From contig CBCXVS010000079.1 in the NCBI GenBank assembly GCA_965178525.1, positions 1 through 25,724 of the forward strand: a stretch of 25,724 bases of DNA, in the 5' to 3' direction. Below are positions 1-7,451 of the stretch, piece by piece. Under the pieces are notes generated by a model, which saw only the letters and a program-made list of their open reading frames with translations, had not been told where the DNA came from and did no database searches. Position 1 is the first letter of the stretch, and each line of letters begins with the position of its first letter. The translations under genes were made by a program, and so were the position numbers. The stretch is from CBCXVS01 sp965178525 (GTDB taxonomy: Bacteria; Tectomicrobia; Entotheonellia; Entotheonellales; Entotheonellaceae).

Positions 1-107
1 GTCTCCAAGGACAAACTGCCATGAGCCCTAATCCATTGGTAATAAAAGCTTTATTCTTAACTTAATGCCATTCGGGTACACCGGCGTTTTGCCACCGGAT
101 CGCCCGC

Positions 108-449
108 ATGCGGCAAGAGGAAATGCCTGATCCAGAAGTACCTGACGCCCAACGGCTCCAGCTTCGTCCCAGTCTACACGAGATTGTTCGGGAGACCGCG
201 CGGCATTTTGGTGTCGCGGAGGCCGCCCTCTATCGCCATGGCAAGGGCCGAGGCAACTTGCCCCGTACCGTGGCGATGGCGTTGTGCCGCCGTCCAGGAG
301 GCTATCCCCTGAAAGACATTGCACAGGTGCTACACGTCGGGTCGTATACCAGCGTCTCGGTGGCCGCCAGACGACTTGGCGAACGGCTCCGAGAAGACGA
401 GCCGTTACAGAAGCAGGTGGATGACCTGAAGAAAAGGCGGTTCGGATGA
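108..449 (+). pseudogene. C-terminal fragment of REP-associated (Y1/IS200-like) transposase
   Basis: The 113-residue reading frame resembles the C-terminal DnaA-like helix-turn-helix domain carried by REP-associated tyrosine transposases: a helix with RETARHFGV, then RHGKGRGNLPRTVAMALCR, then YPLKDIAQVLHVGSYTSVS. The catalytic HUH/Tyr domain that should precede it is absent: the frame meets a stop at 63-65, and the remaining 62 bases at the window edge show nothing like it. I therefore read it as a truncated remnant rather than a working transposase. A stand-alone small DNA-binding protein is the alternative. The first ATG at 108 has no clear ribosome-binding site. A short hairpin (TTGCC...GGCAA around a CCGCATGCGG palindrome) lies at the start of the frame. 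Confidence 0.5.
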
Positions 450-464
450 CAACCGCGCATGATC

Positions 465-473
465 TGCTATAGT
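465..473 (+). promoter_or_regulatory. Candidate extended -10 promoter
   Basis: TGcTATAGT forms an extended -10 element about 65 bases upstream of the ATG at 538. No convincing -35 box is visible. It would drive the LQRxIGNQA-motif gene. Confidence 0.3.
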
Positions 474-537
474 AGAGGCGCAGACGGAGGCGGCGTAAGC
501 GCCGGAGAGCAATGTCATCACGGAAGAGAGACAAGCC

Positions 538-1179
538 ATGCAGCGCCGACAGATCGTCAGAATGAACGACATGGCATATCAGGGAGCAACACAACCCATA
601 ACGCCGTCAGTCTTGCCGACGAAGCCGCCGCTTCATGCAGCCCATCAGCTCCAGCGAGCCATTGGCAACCAGGCCATGCAACGCATTCTCCATAGGTCCG
701 ATATGCTCGTGCCATGGCAGGAACGAGAAGGTATCGAACCCATCATGGAAGACAGGGTGTATAACCATAAGACGTTAGCAGCACTGGCAGGTTTTACCTC
801 TGTCTACCACGCTATTCCCCACATTGTAGACGAGGAACCGCACTTGGAGCGGCTCAAGATCATAGCTACGTGCTGGAGCCATGCCGAGCCTGCGATCCAA
901 GAACTCAGCCTCTACAAGCTTTGCCACTATTACAAGCAAAGGCTGGGTAAGGACCACCGCCGGGCCTTCGACCACTACGTTGTGGCGCGCCTAAAAGCGG
1001 CCAAGACAGCGCCCCAGGATTCCTCCCTCCGTCAGACCCAAACGTTCTACGAAACGCTTGTCGCCTTCTCGCCTGCCGCATCACGATTCCAAAGGGCGGA
1101 AGTGGAAACTCCTGGGTCGCTTGTAAGAGAGAGATCATCAGCCGTCAGGGCGAGCGCATTTAGGTACCAACCCTTTTAA
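538..1179 (+). CDS. Hypothetical protein with LQRxIGNQAxxRxL motif
   Basis: A 213-residue protein of unknown function. Residues 36-51 read HQLQRAIGNQAMQRIL. This LQR-x-IGN-x-A motif is known from the N-terminal region of DUF4157-type proteins, many of which are linked to extracellular contractile injection systems (known of the family; its role here is inference). The motif is preceded by a proline-rich, low-complexity leader, fitting a tail or cargo-type N-terminus. The rest is mostly helical (residues about 75-160, rich in Lys/Arg/Tyr) with no recognised catalytic motif. There is no signal peptide. The start at 538 has an AAGAGAG-type ribosome-binding site; 562 and 571 are alternative in-frame ATGs. 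The stop codon lies inside the left arm of a 56-bp inverted repeat. No injection-system structural gene is visible in the window. Confidence 0.55.
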   Translation: MQRRQIVRMNDMAYQGATQPITPSVLPTKPPLHAAHQLQRAIGNQAMQRILHRSDMLVPWQEREGIEPIMEDRVYNHKTLAALAGFTSVYHAIPHIVDEEPHLERLKIIATCWSHAEPAIQELSLYKLCHYYKQRLGKDHRRAFDHYVVARLKAAKTAPQDSSLRQTQTFYETLVAFSPAASRFQRAEVETPGSLVRERSSAVRASAFRYQPF

Positions 1180-1230
1180 AATCAAATACTTATCGTTTTG
1201 GCTTAAAAACCATAACGCTTCGATTTTAAA
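1175..1230. repeat. 56-bp imperfect inverted repeat
   Basis: TTTAAAATC at 1175-1183 pairs with GATTTTAAA at 1222-1230. The two arms continue to pair inward (TTAT/ATAA and GTTTT/AAAAC), giving about 20 of 26 possible pairs with a central loop near 1202. The left arm overlaps the stop codon of the upstream gene. It could be a terminator (though AT-rich and without a clean T-tract) or a small palindromic element. Confidence 0.6.
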
Positions 1231-1369
1231 TCACTTGTGAGTTCAAATGCGCCAGCCCTGACCTCATACCTCTGCAGCTTGACTTCCCTCCGTGGAACTG
1301 CTAAGAATCCTGGGAACATACCTCATGGTCTCGCCCCCACTTGTCCAGTTCTGAAGGGGTATCACCAGC

Positions 1370-1882
1370 ATGATCCGTTATCGCTATACGATGTGGGATG
1401 GCTCCCAAAACCCGTTCCGCCCTACGCCCGATGACCTCCTCAACGGCCTCACGGATCACTTACTCCAAGACGGTGACCTACATAAGGCCCTGCGCATGCT
1501 CATGCAGCGGGGTATGATGGACCGCCAGGGTCGTGTCATGCAGGGTCTGCAAGGTATCCTCAACAAGGTGCGCGGCGCCAAAGAGGAACTCCTGCGCCAG
1601 TACCATCCGGATGGCGTTTTGACGGATCTGCAGCAGCGCCTTGACGAGATTGTGGCACGCGAATGGCAAGCGCTCGATGACCAGCTGACGGCAACGCGGC
1701 AGCGGCGCACACCCATATCTGAGGACGGCCCGGATGCGGCACAGCAACGGGCCAATGAAGAACGGGCCATCCAGGAGATGGAGGAGATCGTCGCCGAACA
1801 GCGCGAGGTACTGGATCACCTTCCCCGCGATGTGGGGGAAACGATCCGCCGTTTACAACCCTACGATTTTGTCGACAGCTAG
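1370..1882 (+). CDS. VWA-domain protein, N-terminal part (ends at in-frame TAG)
   Basis: This 170-residue frame is the N-terminal section of a von Willebrand factor A protein. It opens with MIRYRYTMWDGSQNPF, an opening I associate with long bacterial VWA proteins of this type, and continues as a helical, glutamine- and arginine-rich coiled-coil-like region (residues 25-165). AAGGGG sits about 10 bases before the ATG and fixes the start. The frame ends at TAG (1880-1882), but the next codons in the same frame (AKADFDALVQSLQQQ) continue without a break into the 1907-3520 frame, so this looks like one gene of about 716 codons interrupted once. The frames are identical, so no indel is needed. Whether the two halves are made separately, read through, or dead cannot be told from sequence alone. 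Confidence 0.75.
   Translation: MIRYRYTMWDGSQNPFRPTPDDLLNGLTDHLLQDGDLHKALRMLMQRGMMDRQGRVMQGLQGILNKVRGAKEELLRQYHPDGVLTDLQQRLDEIVAREWQALDDQLTATRQRRTPISEDGPDAAQQRANEERAIQEMEEIVAEQREVLDHLPRDVGETIRRLQPYDFVDS
1880..1882 (+). other. In-frame amber codon inside VWA gene
   Basis: A single TAG separates YDFVDS from AKADFDALV in an otherwise continuous frame. One base change would restore a sense codon (GAG or CAG, for example). TAG serves as an ordinary stop elsewhere in the window (secG, the first MaoC gene, both VOC genes). Confidence 0.8.
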
Positions 1883-1906
1883 GCCAAGGCCGACTTCGAC
1901 GCGCTG

Positions 1907-3520
1907 GTGCAATCCCTACAGCAGCAGGCGCTGGACTCGCTTTTCCAGATGATGAAGCAGCGTCTGCAACAGATGACCCCTGAAGATCTCCAGCGCATGC
2001 GGCAGATGCTGGCGAATCTCAACCAGCTCCTCGAGCAACGCGACATGGGGGACGAGGGAGATTTTCAGGCGTTCATCGAGCGCTACCGGGACATGTTTCC
2101 CGATGGGGTGCCGGACAACTTGGACGACTTTTTGCAACAACTGGCAAACCGCATGCAAGCCATGCAATCGCTGTTGAACAGTATGTCCGAGCAGATGCGT
2201 CAGGAGCTGCAGGATCTCCTGCAGGGTCAGTTTGACGATGCCCAGCTGCAGCAAACGCTGGCGGACTTCATGCAGCACTTGCAGTCCGTCATGCAGCAGC
2301 ACGGCCTGGGAGAGCCATTTCCGTTTCAGGGCGAGGCGTCCCTGTCGCTGCAGGAAGCGCTGCGCTTGATCGAGCAGTTGCAAGGGATGGAAGCCCTGGA
2401 GGAGACACTGGAGCGCGTGCTCTGGGGCGCGGCTCCGGCGCAGATCGACGAGCAGCAAGTTCGTGAGCTGATGGATGAAGAAACCCACGGCCAGGTGCAG
2501 GCCCTGAAGGAGATGGCGGAGCGCTTAGAGGAACAGGGGTACCTCCGCAAAAGCAACGACAAGCTCGTCTTGACGGCCCGCGGCATACGCAAAATCGCCC
2601 AGCGCGCCATGCAGGATATTTTTGCCTCCCTGCGCCGTGATCAGCTCGGTAAGCATCCGATGCCCCAGCGTGGCGCCGGCGGACAGCGTCTGGAAGAGAC
2701 TCAGCCTTATACGTTCGGCGATCCGTTCGACGTCGACCTGCCACGCTCGATCATGAATGCCGTCTTGCGGACCCCGACGAAGCCGCCGTTGCATCTCGTT
2801 CCACAAGACTTTGAAGTCTACCGCACCGAGGCGGTCTCCCGCTGTGTCACGGTTTTACTCCTGGATATGAGCGGCTCCATGGAGCGCTTTAGCCGTTTTG
2901 CCGCGGCGAAAAAAGTGGCATTGGCGCTGGATGCTCTCATCCGCTCCCAGTTTCCCCGCGACACCCTGTCAATCGTGGGTTTCTACACCTACGCGCAGGA
3001 GATCGCGCTGCAGGATTTGCCCTACCTGACGCCCAAGCCGTTCGGATTTTTTCCATATATGTACAGTGATTTGTACCAGAATCCCATGGGCTACCTCGAC
3101 CTGCAGATCAACGCGGCGGACACCATCTCCGGACGGGTCGACATGCCGCAAGCCTTTACCAATATCCAGGCCGGCCTGCAGGTGGCCGAGCGCATCTTGG
3201 CCCGTCAGAGCACGATGAACAAACAGATTATTCTCATCACCGATGGCGAGCCGACTGCCCATATCCGCAATAACAAAATCTGCCTCGAATATCCCCCATC
3301 ACCGCGCACGCTTCTAGAAACCCTGAAGGAGGTGAAGCGCTGCACGCGCCAGGGCATCACCATCAACACCTTTATGTTGGGCCAGAATTATTACATGGAG
3401 CGGTTTGTCAATGACCTGACCAGCATCAATCGCGGCCGGGCGTTTTTTACGTCGCCCGACAACATCGGGGACTATATTCTGGTCGACTACCTCAACCATC
3501 GCCGCAAAAAAATTGCCTAA
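1907..3520 (+). CDS. VWA-domain protein, C-terminal part with MIDAS
   Basis: This frame contains the long Gln/Met-rich helical region and the VWA domain of the protein whose N-terminus is at 1370. The metal-ion-dependent adhesion site reads LLLDMSGSM (Asp codon at 2864, residue 499 of the joined protein), and a later LITDGEPTA supplies the second MIDAS loop. VWA proteins of this kind usually work with a MoxR-type AAA+ ATPase in assembling or remodelling complexes (family knowledge); no such ATPase is in the window. If it starts independently, the likely start is the GTG at 1907, eight sense codons after the TAG, with no good ribosome-binding site. That favours one original gene. The domain itself looks intact, with no further stops or frame breaks. 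Confidence 0.8.
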   Translation: MQSLQQQALDSLFQMMKQRLQQMTPEDLQRMRQMLANLNQLLEQRDMGDEGDFQAFIERYRDMFPDGVPDNLDDFLQQLANRMQAMQSLLNSMSEQMRQELQDLLQGQFDDAQLQQTLADFMQHLQSVMQQHGLGEPFPFQGEASLSLQEALRLIEQLQGMEALEETLERVLWGAAPAQIDEQQVRELMDEETHGQVQALKEMAERLEEQGYLRKSNDKLVLTARGIRKIAQRAMQDIFASLRRDQLGKHPMPQRGAGGQRLEETQPYTFGDPFDVDLPRSIMNAVLRTPTKPPLHLVPQDFEVYRTEAVSRCVTVLLLDMSGSMERFSRFAAAKKVALALDALIRSQFPRDTLSIVGFYTYAQEIALQDLPYLTPKPFGFFPYMYSDLYQNPMGYLDLQINAADTISGRVDMPQAFTNIQAGLQVAERILARQSTMNKQIILITDGEPTAHIRNNKICLEYPPSPRTLLETLKEVKRCTRQGITINTFMLGQNYYMERFVNDLTSINRGRAFFTSPDNIGDYILVDYLNHRRKKIA

Positions 3521-3562
3521 CGCCATGCCGGGACGCAGACTTGGCTGATCCGCCGTTGGTTC

Positions 3563-3571
3563 TGTTATACT
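3563..3571 (+). promoter_or_regulatory. Extended -10 promoter of pgk operon
   Basis: TGtTATACT, an extended -10 element, lies about 40 bases before the pgk ATG. A possible -35 (TTGGCT at 3541-3546) is 19 bases upstream, which is long, but the TGn extension can compensate. It lies just after the VWA stop. Confidence 0.5.
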
Positions 3572-3611
3572 TGCTTCGACACCGCATCCTCAGGACAAAG
3601 GAAAGCGCACC

Positions 3612-4808
3612 ATGGCCAAGGCTACTCTTCGTGACATCCCCGTACAGGGAAAACGCTTATTTATCCGGGTCGATTTTAACGTCCCGCTGACTGAGGCGCA
3701 GCAGGTGGGAAATGATACGCGCATCCAAGCCGCCTTGCCGACGATCGCCTATGCCCGCGAACAAGGAGCCAGCATCATTCTCGCCTCCCACCTTGGGCGT
3801 CCGAAAGGCCAGGTGAATGCAGCGTTGAGCCTGCAACCGGTCGCTTCGCACCTGCAGACCCTGCTCGGCCACGCGGTGCGCTTTGCGTCCGACTGTGTCG
3901 GCCCCGAGGTTGCAGCCCAGGCCCGCGCGCTGCAACCTGGCGACGTCTTGATGCTGGAAAATCTGCGCTTTCACCCGGAAGAAGAAAAGAATGATCCGGG
4001 CTTTGCCGAGGCGTTGGCCGGCCTGGCCGACGTTTATGTGAATGATGCCTTTGGCACGGCGCACCGCGCCCATGCGTCAACAGCCGGCATGACGACGTAC
4101 TTGCAACCGGCGGTGGCCGGGCTTCTGATGGACAAGGAACTCACCTATCTCAGTCAGGTCACCGGCCGTCCCGAACCGCCGCTGGTCGCGATCCTGGGCG
4201 GGGCCAAGGTGTCGGACAAAATTCCTCTGATTACCCATTTGCTGGACAAGGTTTCCGCACTGCTCCTAGGGGGTGGCATGGCCTACACCCTGCTTCAGGC
4301 GCAGGGCTATCCGACCGGGACGTCGCTCGTCGAGCCGGACTACGTCACCCTGGCGCACGAGCTGCTGGACAAGGCGGCGGAGCGGCAGGTCGAGTTGGTG
4401 CTCCCGTGCGATCACGTCATTGCGCCGGGCGCGACAGCCGAGGCGTCCACGCGCACGGTGGCCGACGAAGGCATTCCAGGGGATTGGATGGGGCTAGATA
4501 TCGGCCCGCAGACCGTGGCGCGGTTTCGCGACGTCATTGCACCGGCCAAGACCGTGGTCTGGAACGGACCCATGGGCATGTTCGAACTGCAGCCGTTTCG
4601 CCAAGGCACACTGGACATCGCCCGCGCGGTCGCCGCCTGCACCGGCACGACGCTGGTGGGCGGGGGCGATACGATTGCCGCCCTGGCCATGACGGACTGT
4701 AGCCATGCCATTACCCACATCTCCACAGGGGGCGGTGCGACACTTGAGTTTCTCGAAGGCAAACGCTTGCCAGGTGTCGCCTGTCTCAGCGAGCGTGACG
4801 CCCATTAA
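3612..4808 (+). CDS. pgk: Phosphoglycerate kinase
   Basis: A complete 398-residue cytosolic glycolytic enzyme that transfers phosphate from 1,3-bisphosphoglycerate to ADP. The N-terminal RVDFNVPL is the family signature. RIQAALPTI and SHLGRPKG carry substrate-binding residues, and ENLRFHPEEEKNDP is the other hallmark of the N-domain. In the C-domain, LGGAKVSDKI, WNGPMGMFE and the GGGDTIAAL / STGGGATLEFLEG loops bind the nucleotide. Length is normal for bacteria. AAAGGAAAG precedes the ATG at good spacing. It is first in a pgk-tpiA-secG unit: tpiA starts 12 bases after its stop, so the two are almost certainly co-transcribed. Confidence 0.97.
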   Translation: MAKATLRDIPVQGKRLFIRVDFNVPLTEAQQVGNDTRIQAALPTIAYAREQGASIILASHLGRPKGQVNAALSLQPVASHLQTLLGHAVRFASDCVGPEVAAQARALQPGDVLMLENLRFHPEEEKNDPGFAEALAGLADVYVNDAFGTAHRAHASTAGMTTYLQPAVAGLLMDKELTYLSQVTGRPEPPLVAILGGAKVSDKIPLITHLLDKVSALLLGGGMAYTLLQAQGYPTGTSLVEPDYVTLAHELLDKAAERQVELVLPCDHVIAPGATAEASTRTVADEGIPGDWMGLDIGPQTVARFRDVIAPAKTVVWNGPMGMFELQPFRQGTLDIARAVAACTGTTLVGGGDTIAALAMTDCSHAITHISTGGGATLEFLEGKRLPGVACLSERDAH

Positions 4809-4820
4809 GCGGAAGAACAG

Positions 4821-5579
4821 ATGACCCGTCGACCGATTATTGCAGCGAATTGGAAATTACATAAAACCGTGGCGGAGGCGCAGCAATTTATTGCGGACTT
4901 GCGTCGCCACCGACCAGAGCCGCAAGGGCTTGACGTAGTCCTGGCCGCGCCCTTTACGGCGCTGGCTGCCATGCACGAGGGCTTACAAGATACGCCGTTT
5001 CACCTCGCTGCCCAGGATCTCTTCTGGGAAAATAGCGGCGCCTACACCGGCGAGATCTCGGCGGCGATGCTGGTAGACGTCGGGTGTACCTACGTCATCA
5101 TCGGCCATTCGGAACGGCGGCAATACTTTGGCGAAACGGATGAAACGGTACGGCGCAAAGTGCAAGCTGCCCTCGAAGCGGATATGGCTCCGATTGTGTG
5201 CATGGGTGAATCCCTGGAGCAACGCCAGGCTGGCGAGACGTTCACCGTTGTCGAACAGCAGATCCGTTCCGGCCTGGCAGACTGTGGCGCCGACCACGCC
5301 TCTCGTGTTGTGCTCGCGTATGAACCGCTCTGGGCGATTGGCACAGGCGTGACGGCAACTCCGGAGCAAGCGCAAGCGGTCCATGGCCACATCCGCACGG
5401 TGCTGACCCAACTCTGGGACCCGGATGCGGCCCAAACCGTCCGTGTGCAATATGGCGGCAGTGTGCGGCCAGATACGATTGCAGACCTCATGGCGCAAGC
5501 GGACATCGATGGCGCACTCGTCGGCGGCGCCAGTTTAGAGGTCAGCTCATTCGTACAGATTCTGTCGTATAGGGGATAA
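4821..5579 (+). CDS. tpiA: Triosephosphate isomerase
   Basis: A complete 252-residue (beta/alpha)8 barrel enzyme that interconverts dihydroxyacetone phosphate and glyceraldehyde 3-phosphate. The catalytic residues are all present: Lys12 in AANWKLHK, His96 in IIGHSERR and Glu168 in AYEPLWAIGTG. The phosphate-binding YGGSV and GALVGGASL loops are at the C-terminus. GGAAGA lies upstream of the ATG. It sits between pgk and secG, an arrangement common in bacteria. Confidence 0.97.
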   Translation: MTRRPIIAANWKLHKTVAEAQQFIADLRRHRPEPQGLDVVLAAPFTALAAMHEGLQDTPFHLAAQDLFWENSGAYTGEISAAMLVDVGCTYVIIGHSERRQYFGETDETVRRKVQAALEADMAPIVCMGESLEQRQAGETFTVVEQQIRSGLADCGADHASRVVLAYEPLWAIGTGVTATPEQAQAVHGHIRTVLTQLWDPDAAQTVRVQYGGSVRPDTIADLMAQADIDGALVGGASLEVSSFVQILSYRG

Positions 5580-5584
5580 AAGGC

Positions 5585-5980
5585 ATGATTTCCATACTGG
5601 TGGTGGTCCTACACATTCTTGTCGCGCTCACCTTAATTCTGGTTGTCCTTTTACAGGTTGGCAAAGGCGGTTCCATTGGCGCCGCCTTCGGCGGCGGCGG
5701 GTCTTCGCAAACCCTGTTCGGAAGCCGCGGACCCGCGACATTCCTATCACATCTGACAACGGTTGCCGCCGCTGTTTTCATGGTGACGTCCCTAGCGTTG
5801 GCCTATCTTTCCTCCAATGCCCGGCAGGCCTCATCGATCACCGACCAGGTGCCGGCCATGGAGCGTGTACCGGCTCCCGAAGCACCGGCCACGGATGAAG
5901 GTGCTACCACACTGCCACCGGCGACACCGGCGCCAGAATCTGTGCCGACCCCAACGCAGCCAGGCGATACCCAACAATAG
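5585..5980 (+). CDS. secG: Preprotein translocase subunit SecG
   Basis: A 131-residue inner-membrane protein and small subunit of the SecYEG export channel. It has two predicted membrane segments (about residues 2-26 and 58-80) separated by the family's glycine-rich cytoplasmic loop with VGKGGSIGAAFGGGGS and the SQTLFGSRG motif. The C-terminal 45 residues are a proline/alanine/threonine-rich tail, as in many longer SecG proteins. It starts five bases after the tpiA stop, with AAAAGG as ribosome-binding site. The gene ends in TAG and is followed by tRNA-Leu, a common neighbour of secG. Confidence 0.95.
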   Translation: MISILVVVLHILVALTLILVVLLQVGKGGSIGAAFGGGGSSQTLFGSRGPATFLSHLTTVAAAVFMVTSLALAYLSSNARQASSITDQVPAMERVPAPEAPATDEGATTLPPATPAPESVPTPTQPGDTQQ

Positions 5981-6080
5981 ACAAAGGCCGTTGCAAGCGG
6001 GAAGCGGAGAAAGCCATTGACAACCGTCGACCACAGTCCTAAGCTCTATAGGCTATTATTGCCCTGCCATATCGAATCAT

Positions 6081-6165
6081 GCCGAAGTGGTGGAACTTGG
6101 TAGACACGCCATCTTGAGGGGGTGGTGCCTAACCGGGCGTGGGGGTTCAAATCCCCCCTTCGGCA
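6081..6165 (+). tRNA. tRNA-Leu (anticodon GAG)
   Basis: An 85-base class II tRNA. The acceptor arm GCCGAAG (6081-6087) pairs with CTTCGGC (6158-6164), with A as discriminator. The anticodon stem CCATC/GGTGG holds the loop TTGAGGG with anticodon GAG at 6116-6118. A long variable arm and a T-arm with GGTTCAAAT follow. CCA is not encoded (TAT follows), so it must be added after transcription. It lies 100 bases after secG and before a terminator. Confidence 0.95.
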
Positions 6166-6205
6166 TATTCCCGCGCAAGCAGAAGAACAACATACCCAAC
6201 ACACG

Positions 6206-6236
6206 AGCCCCACAAAAAACAAACACTTGTGGGGCT
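6206..6236 (+). terminator. Hairpin terminator after tRNA-Leu
   Basis: AGCCCCACAA (6206-6215) pairs perfectly with TTGTGGGGCT (6227-6236) around an 11-base loop. A T-rich stretch (gattcgtttt) follows. It ends the pgk-tpiA-secG-tRNA unit. Confidence 0.8.
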
Positions 6237-6317
6237 GATTCGTTTTCTCCTGAATAAAACCACGACACAGCCGAACACGAAAAAGACACTTTTTTGCGCT
6301 CCGACTATGTCATATAT

Positions 6318-6425
6318 ATGTCAGAACTCCCCGATGACCTCCAGGAAGTGGTCGACGCTTGGAGCAGTCTTCTGGAATCACTTGGAGAGTATAGACCTAT
6401 GGACGCAAGACCTCGATTGCGGTGA
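6318..6425 (+). pseudogene. Short degraded reading frame
   Basis: A 35-codon frame beginning MSELPDDLQEVVDAWSSL and ending at TGA. The pattern of acidic residues followed by DAW-x-x-L resembles the start of small accessory proteins seen near mobile DNA, but no full-length product is possible. It lies in a stretch that also carries toxin-antitoxin relics on the other strand. The assignment is weak. Confidence 0.25.
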
Positions 6426-6519
6426 ACAGGGCGAAATCCTGGTCTCTGACGGGTAACCTCTGGGTAGGTTTCGAGCAGGGCACGTTCGTATCGATAACTG
6501 CGAGATTAGATACGCTCAT
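6397..6519 (-). pseudogene. VapC-like PIN toxin relic with deleted core
   Basis: The 40-codon minus-strand frame starts MSVSNLAVIDTNV, which is the first strand of a PIN-domain ribonuclease with its acidic Asp. It then jumps to RDQDFALFTAIEVLRP, which resembles the end of such domains. The middle of the domain, some 80-90 residues with the other catalytic acids, is missing, while both ends stay in one frame. This is what an internal deletion of a vapC gene would leave. The product could not cut RNA. Confidence 0.45.
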
Positions 6520-6559
6520 AGATATCGGTGCGACGTAAACGATTCTTGGCGCCAAGGTC

Positions 6560-6676
6560 TCAGGCAGAAAACGGCATTACCCAGGGCACGCCTTGCACCA
6601 TTTGGGCCTGTTCTTCAGGGAGGTCACGCACATCAACCTGATCCATATGTATTCCCTCTGTTGCGGTCGCATTCAT
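6560..6676 (-). pseudogene. Antitoxin-like relic next to PIN fragment
   Basis: A 38-codon minus-strand frame (alternative start at 6646) contains MDQVDVRDLPEEQAQMVQG, resembling the start of small antitoxins that precede PIN toxins, and then stops early. The PIN relic lies 40 bases downstream on the same strand, in the usual antitoxin-toxin order. A TGnTATGAT extended -10 element lies just upstream, at about 6683-6693 on the plus strand. Confidence 0.4.
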
Positions 6677-6708
6677 ACTCGCATCATACCACAACTCCCG
6701 AAATTTTC

Positions 6709-6714
6709 TATAAT
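6709..6714 (+). promoter_or_regulatory. -10 box of the selenoprotein gene
   Basis: A consensus TATAAT lies about 38 bases before the ATG at 6752. The -35 region is poor. The space is shared with a divergent -10 for the antitoxin relic. Confidence 0.45.
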
Positions 6715-6751
6715 GGGTTGCTGCGATGGGATTGGGGACCTGTAAGGGATT

Positions 6752-7384
6752 ATGATGAAAGAGCCTCTGACGTTAGAAATTTTCTCAGACTACGTCTGAC
6801 CCTGGTGCTACCTCAGTACCGGGCGTATTGAGAAGTTGCAGGCGAATTACCACATCGATATTGTCTGGACCCATTTCCCCTTGCATCCCGAAACTCCGGA
6901 GCAGGGCGTCACGCTGGAGGAATTATTCGCCGGGAGGAACGTGGACCGATCGGCCATGCAAGCACGTATGCAGGGGCTCATGGCCGAGGAAGGGCTTCCA
7001 TACGGCGAACGCACCCATACCTATAACAGCCGGTTGGCACAGGAACTGGGGAAGTGGGCCGATACCCAAGCGCATGGCGCAGCCTTCCACGATGCCATGT
7101 TTCATGCCTATTTCGTGGCGGGCAAAAATATTGCCGACGTGGATACGCTGGCGCAGATTGCCGAGAGCGTGGGTTTGGCAGCGGCCGACGCCCGCGATGT
7201 GCTCACCGAACGGCGTTTCCAAACCGCGGTCGATGCCGATTGGCAACGCGCCCGTGATTTCGGCATCACCGGCGTGCCGACGTTTGTCGCCAACAGCCGT
7301 GGCGTGGTGGGGGCCCAGCCGTATGAGGTGCTGGAACGTCTGCTCGTTGTGGCGGGAGCAACACCTCGAAACGGCGAGAGTTAG
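6752..7384 (+). CDS. DsbA/FrnE-like oxidoreductase, predicted selenoprotein
   Basis: A thioredoxin-fold thiol oxidoreductase of the DsbA/FrnE group, 210 residues when TGA at 6797-6799 is read as selenocysteine. The N-terminus is MMKEPLTLEIFSDYV-U-PWCYLSTGRIEKL. Homologous proteins have C-P-W-C here, so the TGA replaces exactly the first, reactive cysteine (residue 16), while Cys19 is kept. The frame then runs open to TAG. DIVWTHFPLHP, the helical insertion, and GITGVPTFVAN with its cis-Pro loop are all as in the family. A stem-loop with a G-containing apical loop lies 20 bases after the TGA, where a bacterial SECIS belongs. AAGGG at 6744-6748 precedes the ATG; 6755 is an alternative start. 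A TTG start at 6836 would lose the active site. A nonsense mutation is the alternative, but the exact position and the hairpin argue against it. Confidence 0.85.
6797..6842 (+). promoter_or_regulatory. UGA codon with bacterial SECIS-like hairpin
   Basis: After the TGA, CTCAGTAC (6812-6819) pairs with GTATTGAG (6825-6832) over eight base pairs including one G-U, closing the loop CGGGC (6820-6824). A lower stem pairs CCTG (6801-6804) with CAGG (6839-6842), with internal mismatches between. The loop starts 20 bases after the TGA and has G at its second position, both within known limits for SelB-dependent elements. Confidence 0.75.
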
Positions 7385-7401
7385 CAGCGGTCACGAAGGA
7401 C

Positions 7402-7430
7402 GATTCCCCCCTTTTCCCAAGGGGGGAGTC
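7402..7430. terminator. Bidirectional terminator hairpin
   Basis: GATTCCCCCCTT (7402-7413) pairs with AAGGGGGGAGTC (7419-7430) with one mismatch around a five-base loop. It lies between the convergent selenoprotein and cytochrome genes. Confidence 0.65.
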
Positions 7431-7451
7431 AAAGCGAGGGTCTTGAATGTT

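Noticed and set aside
1237..1434. A 65-codon frame just before the VWA gene
   Set aside because: It overlaps the VWA start, lacks a ribosome-binding site and shows no domain.
1880..1882. Genome-wide recoding of TAG
   Set aside because: TAG is the natural terminator of secG, the selenoprotein gene, a MaoC gene, two VOC genes and the large hydrolase, so it must normally stop translation.
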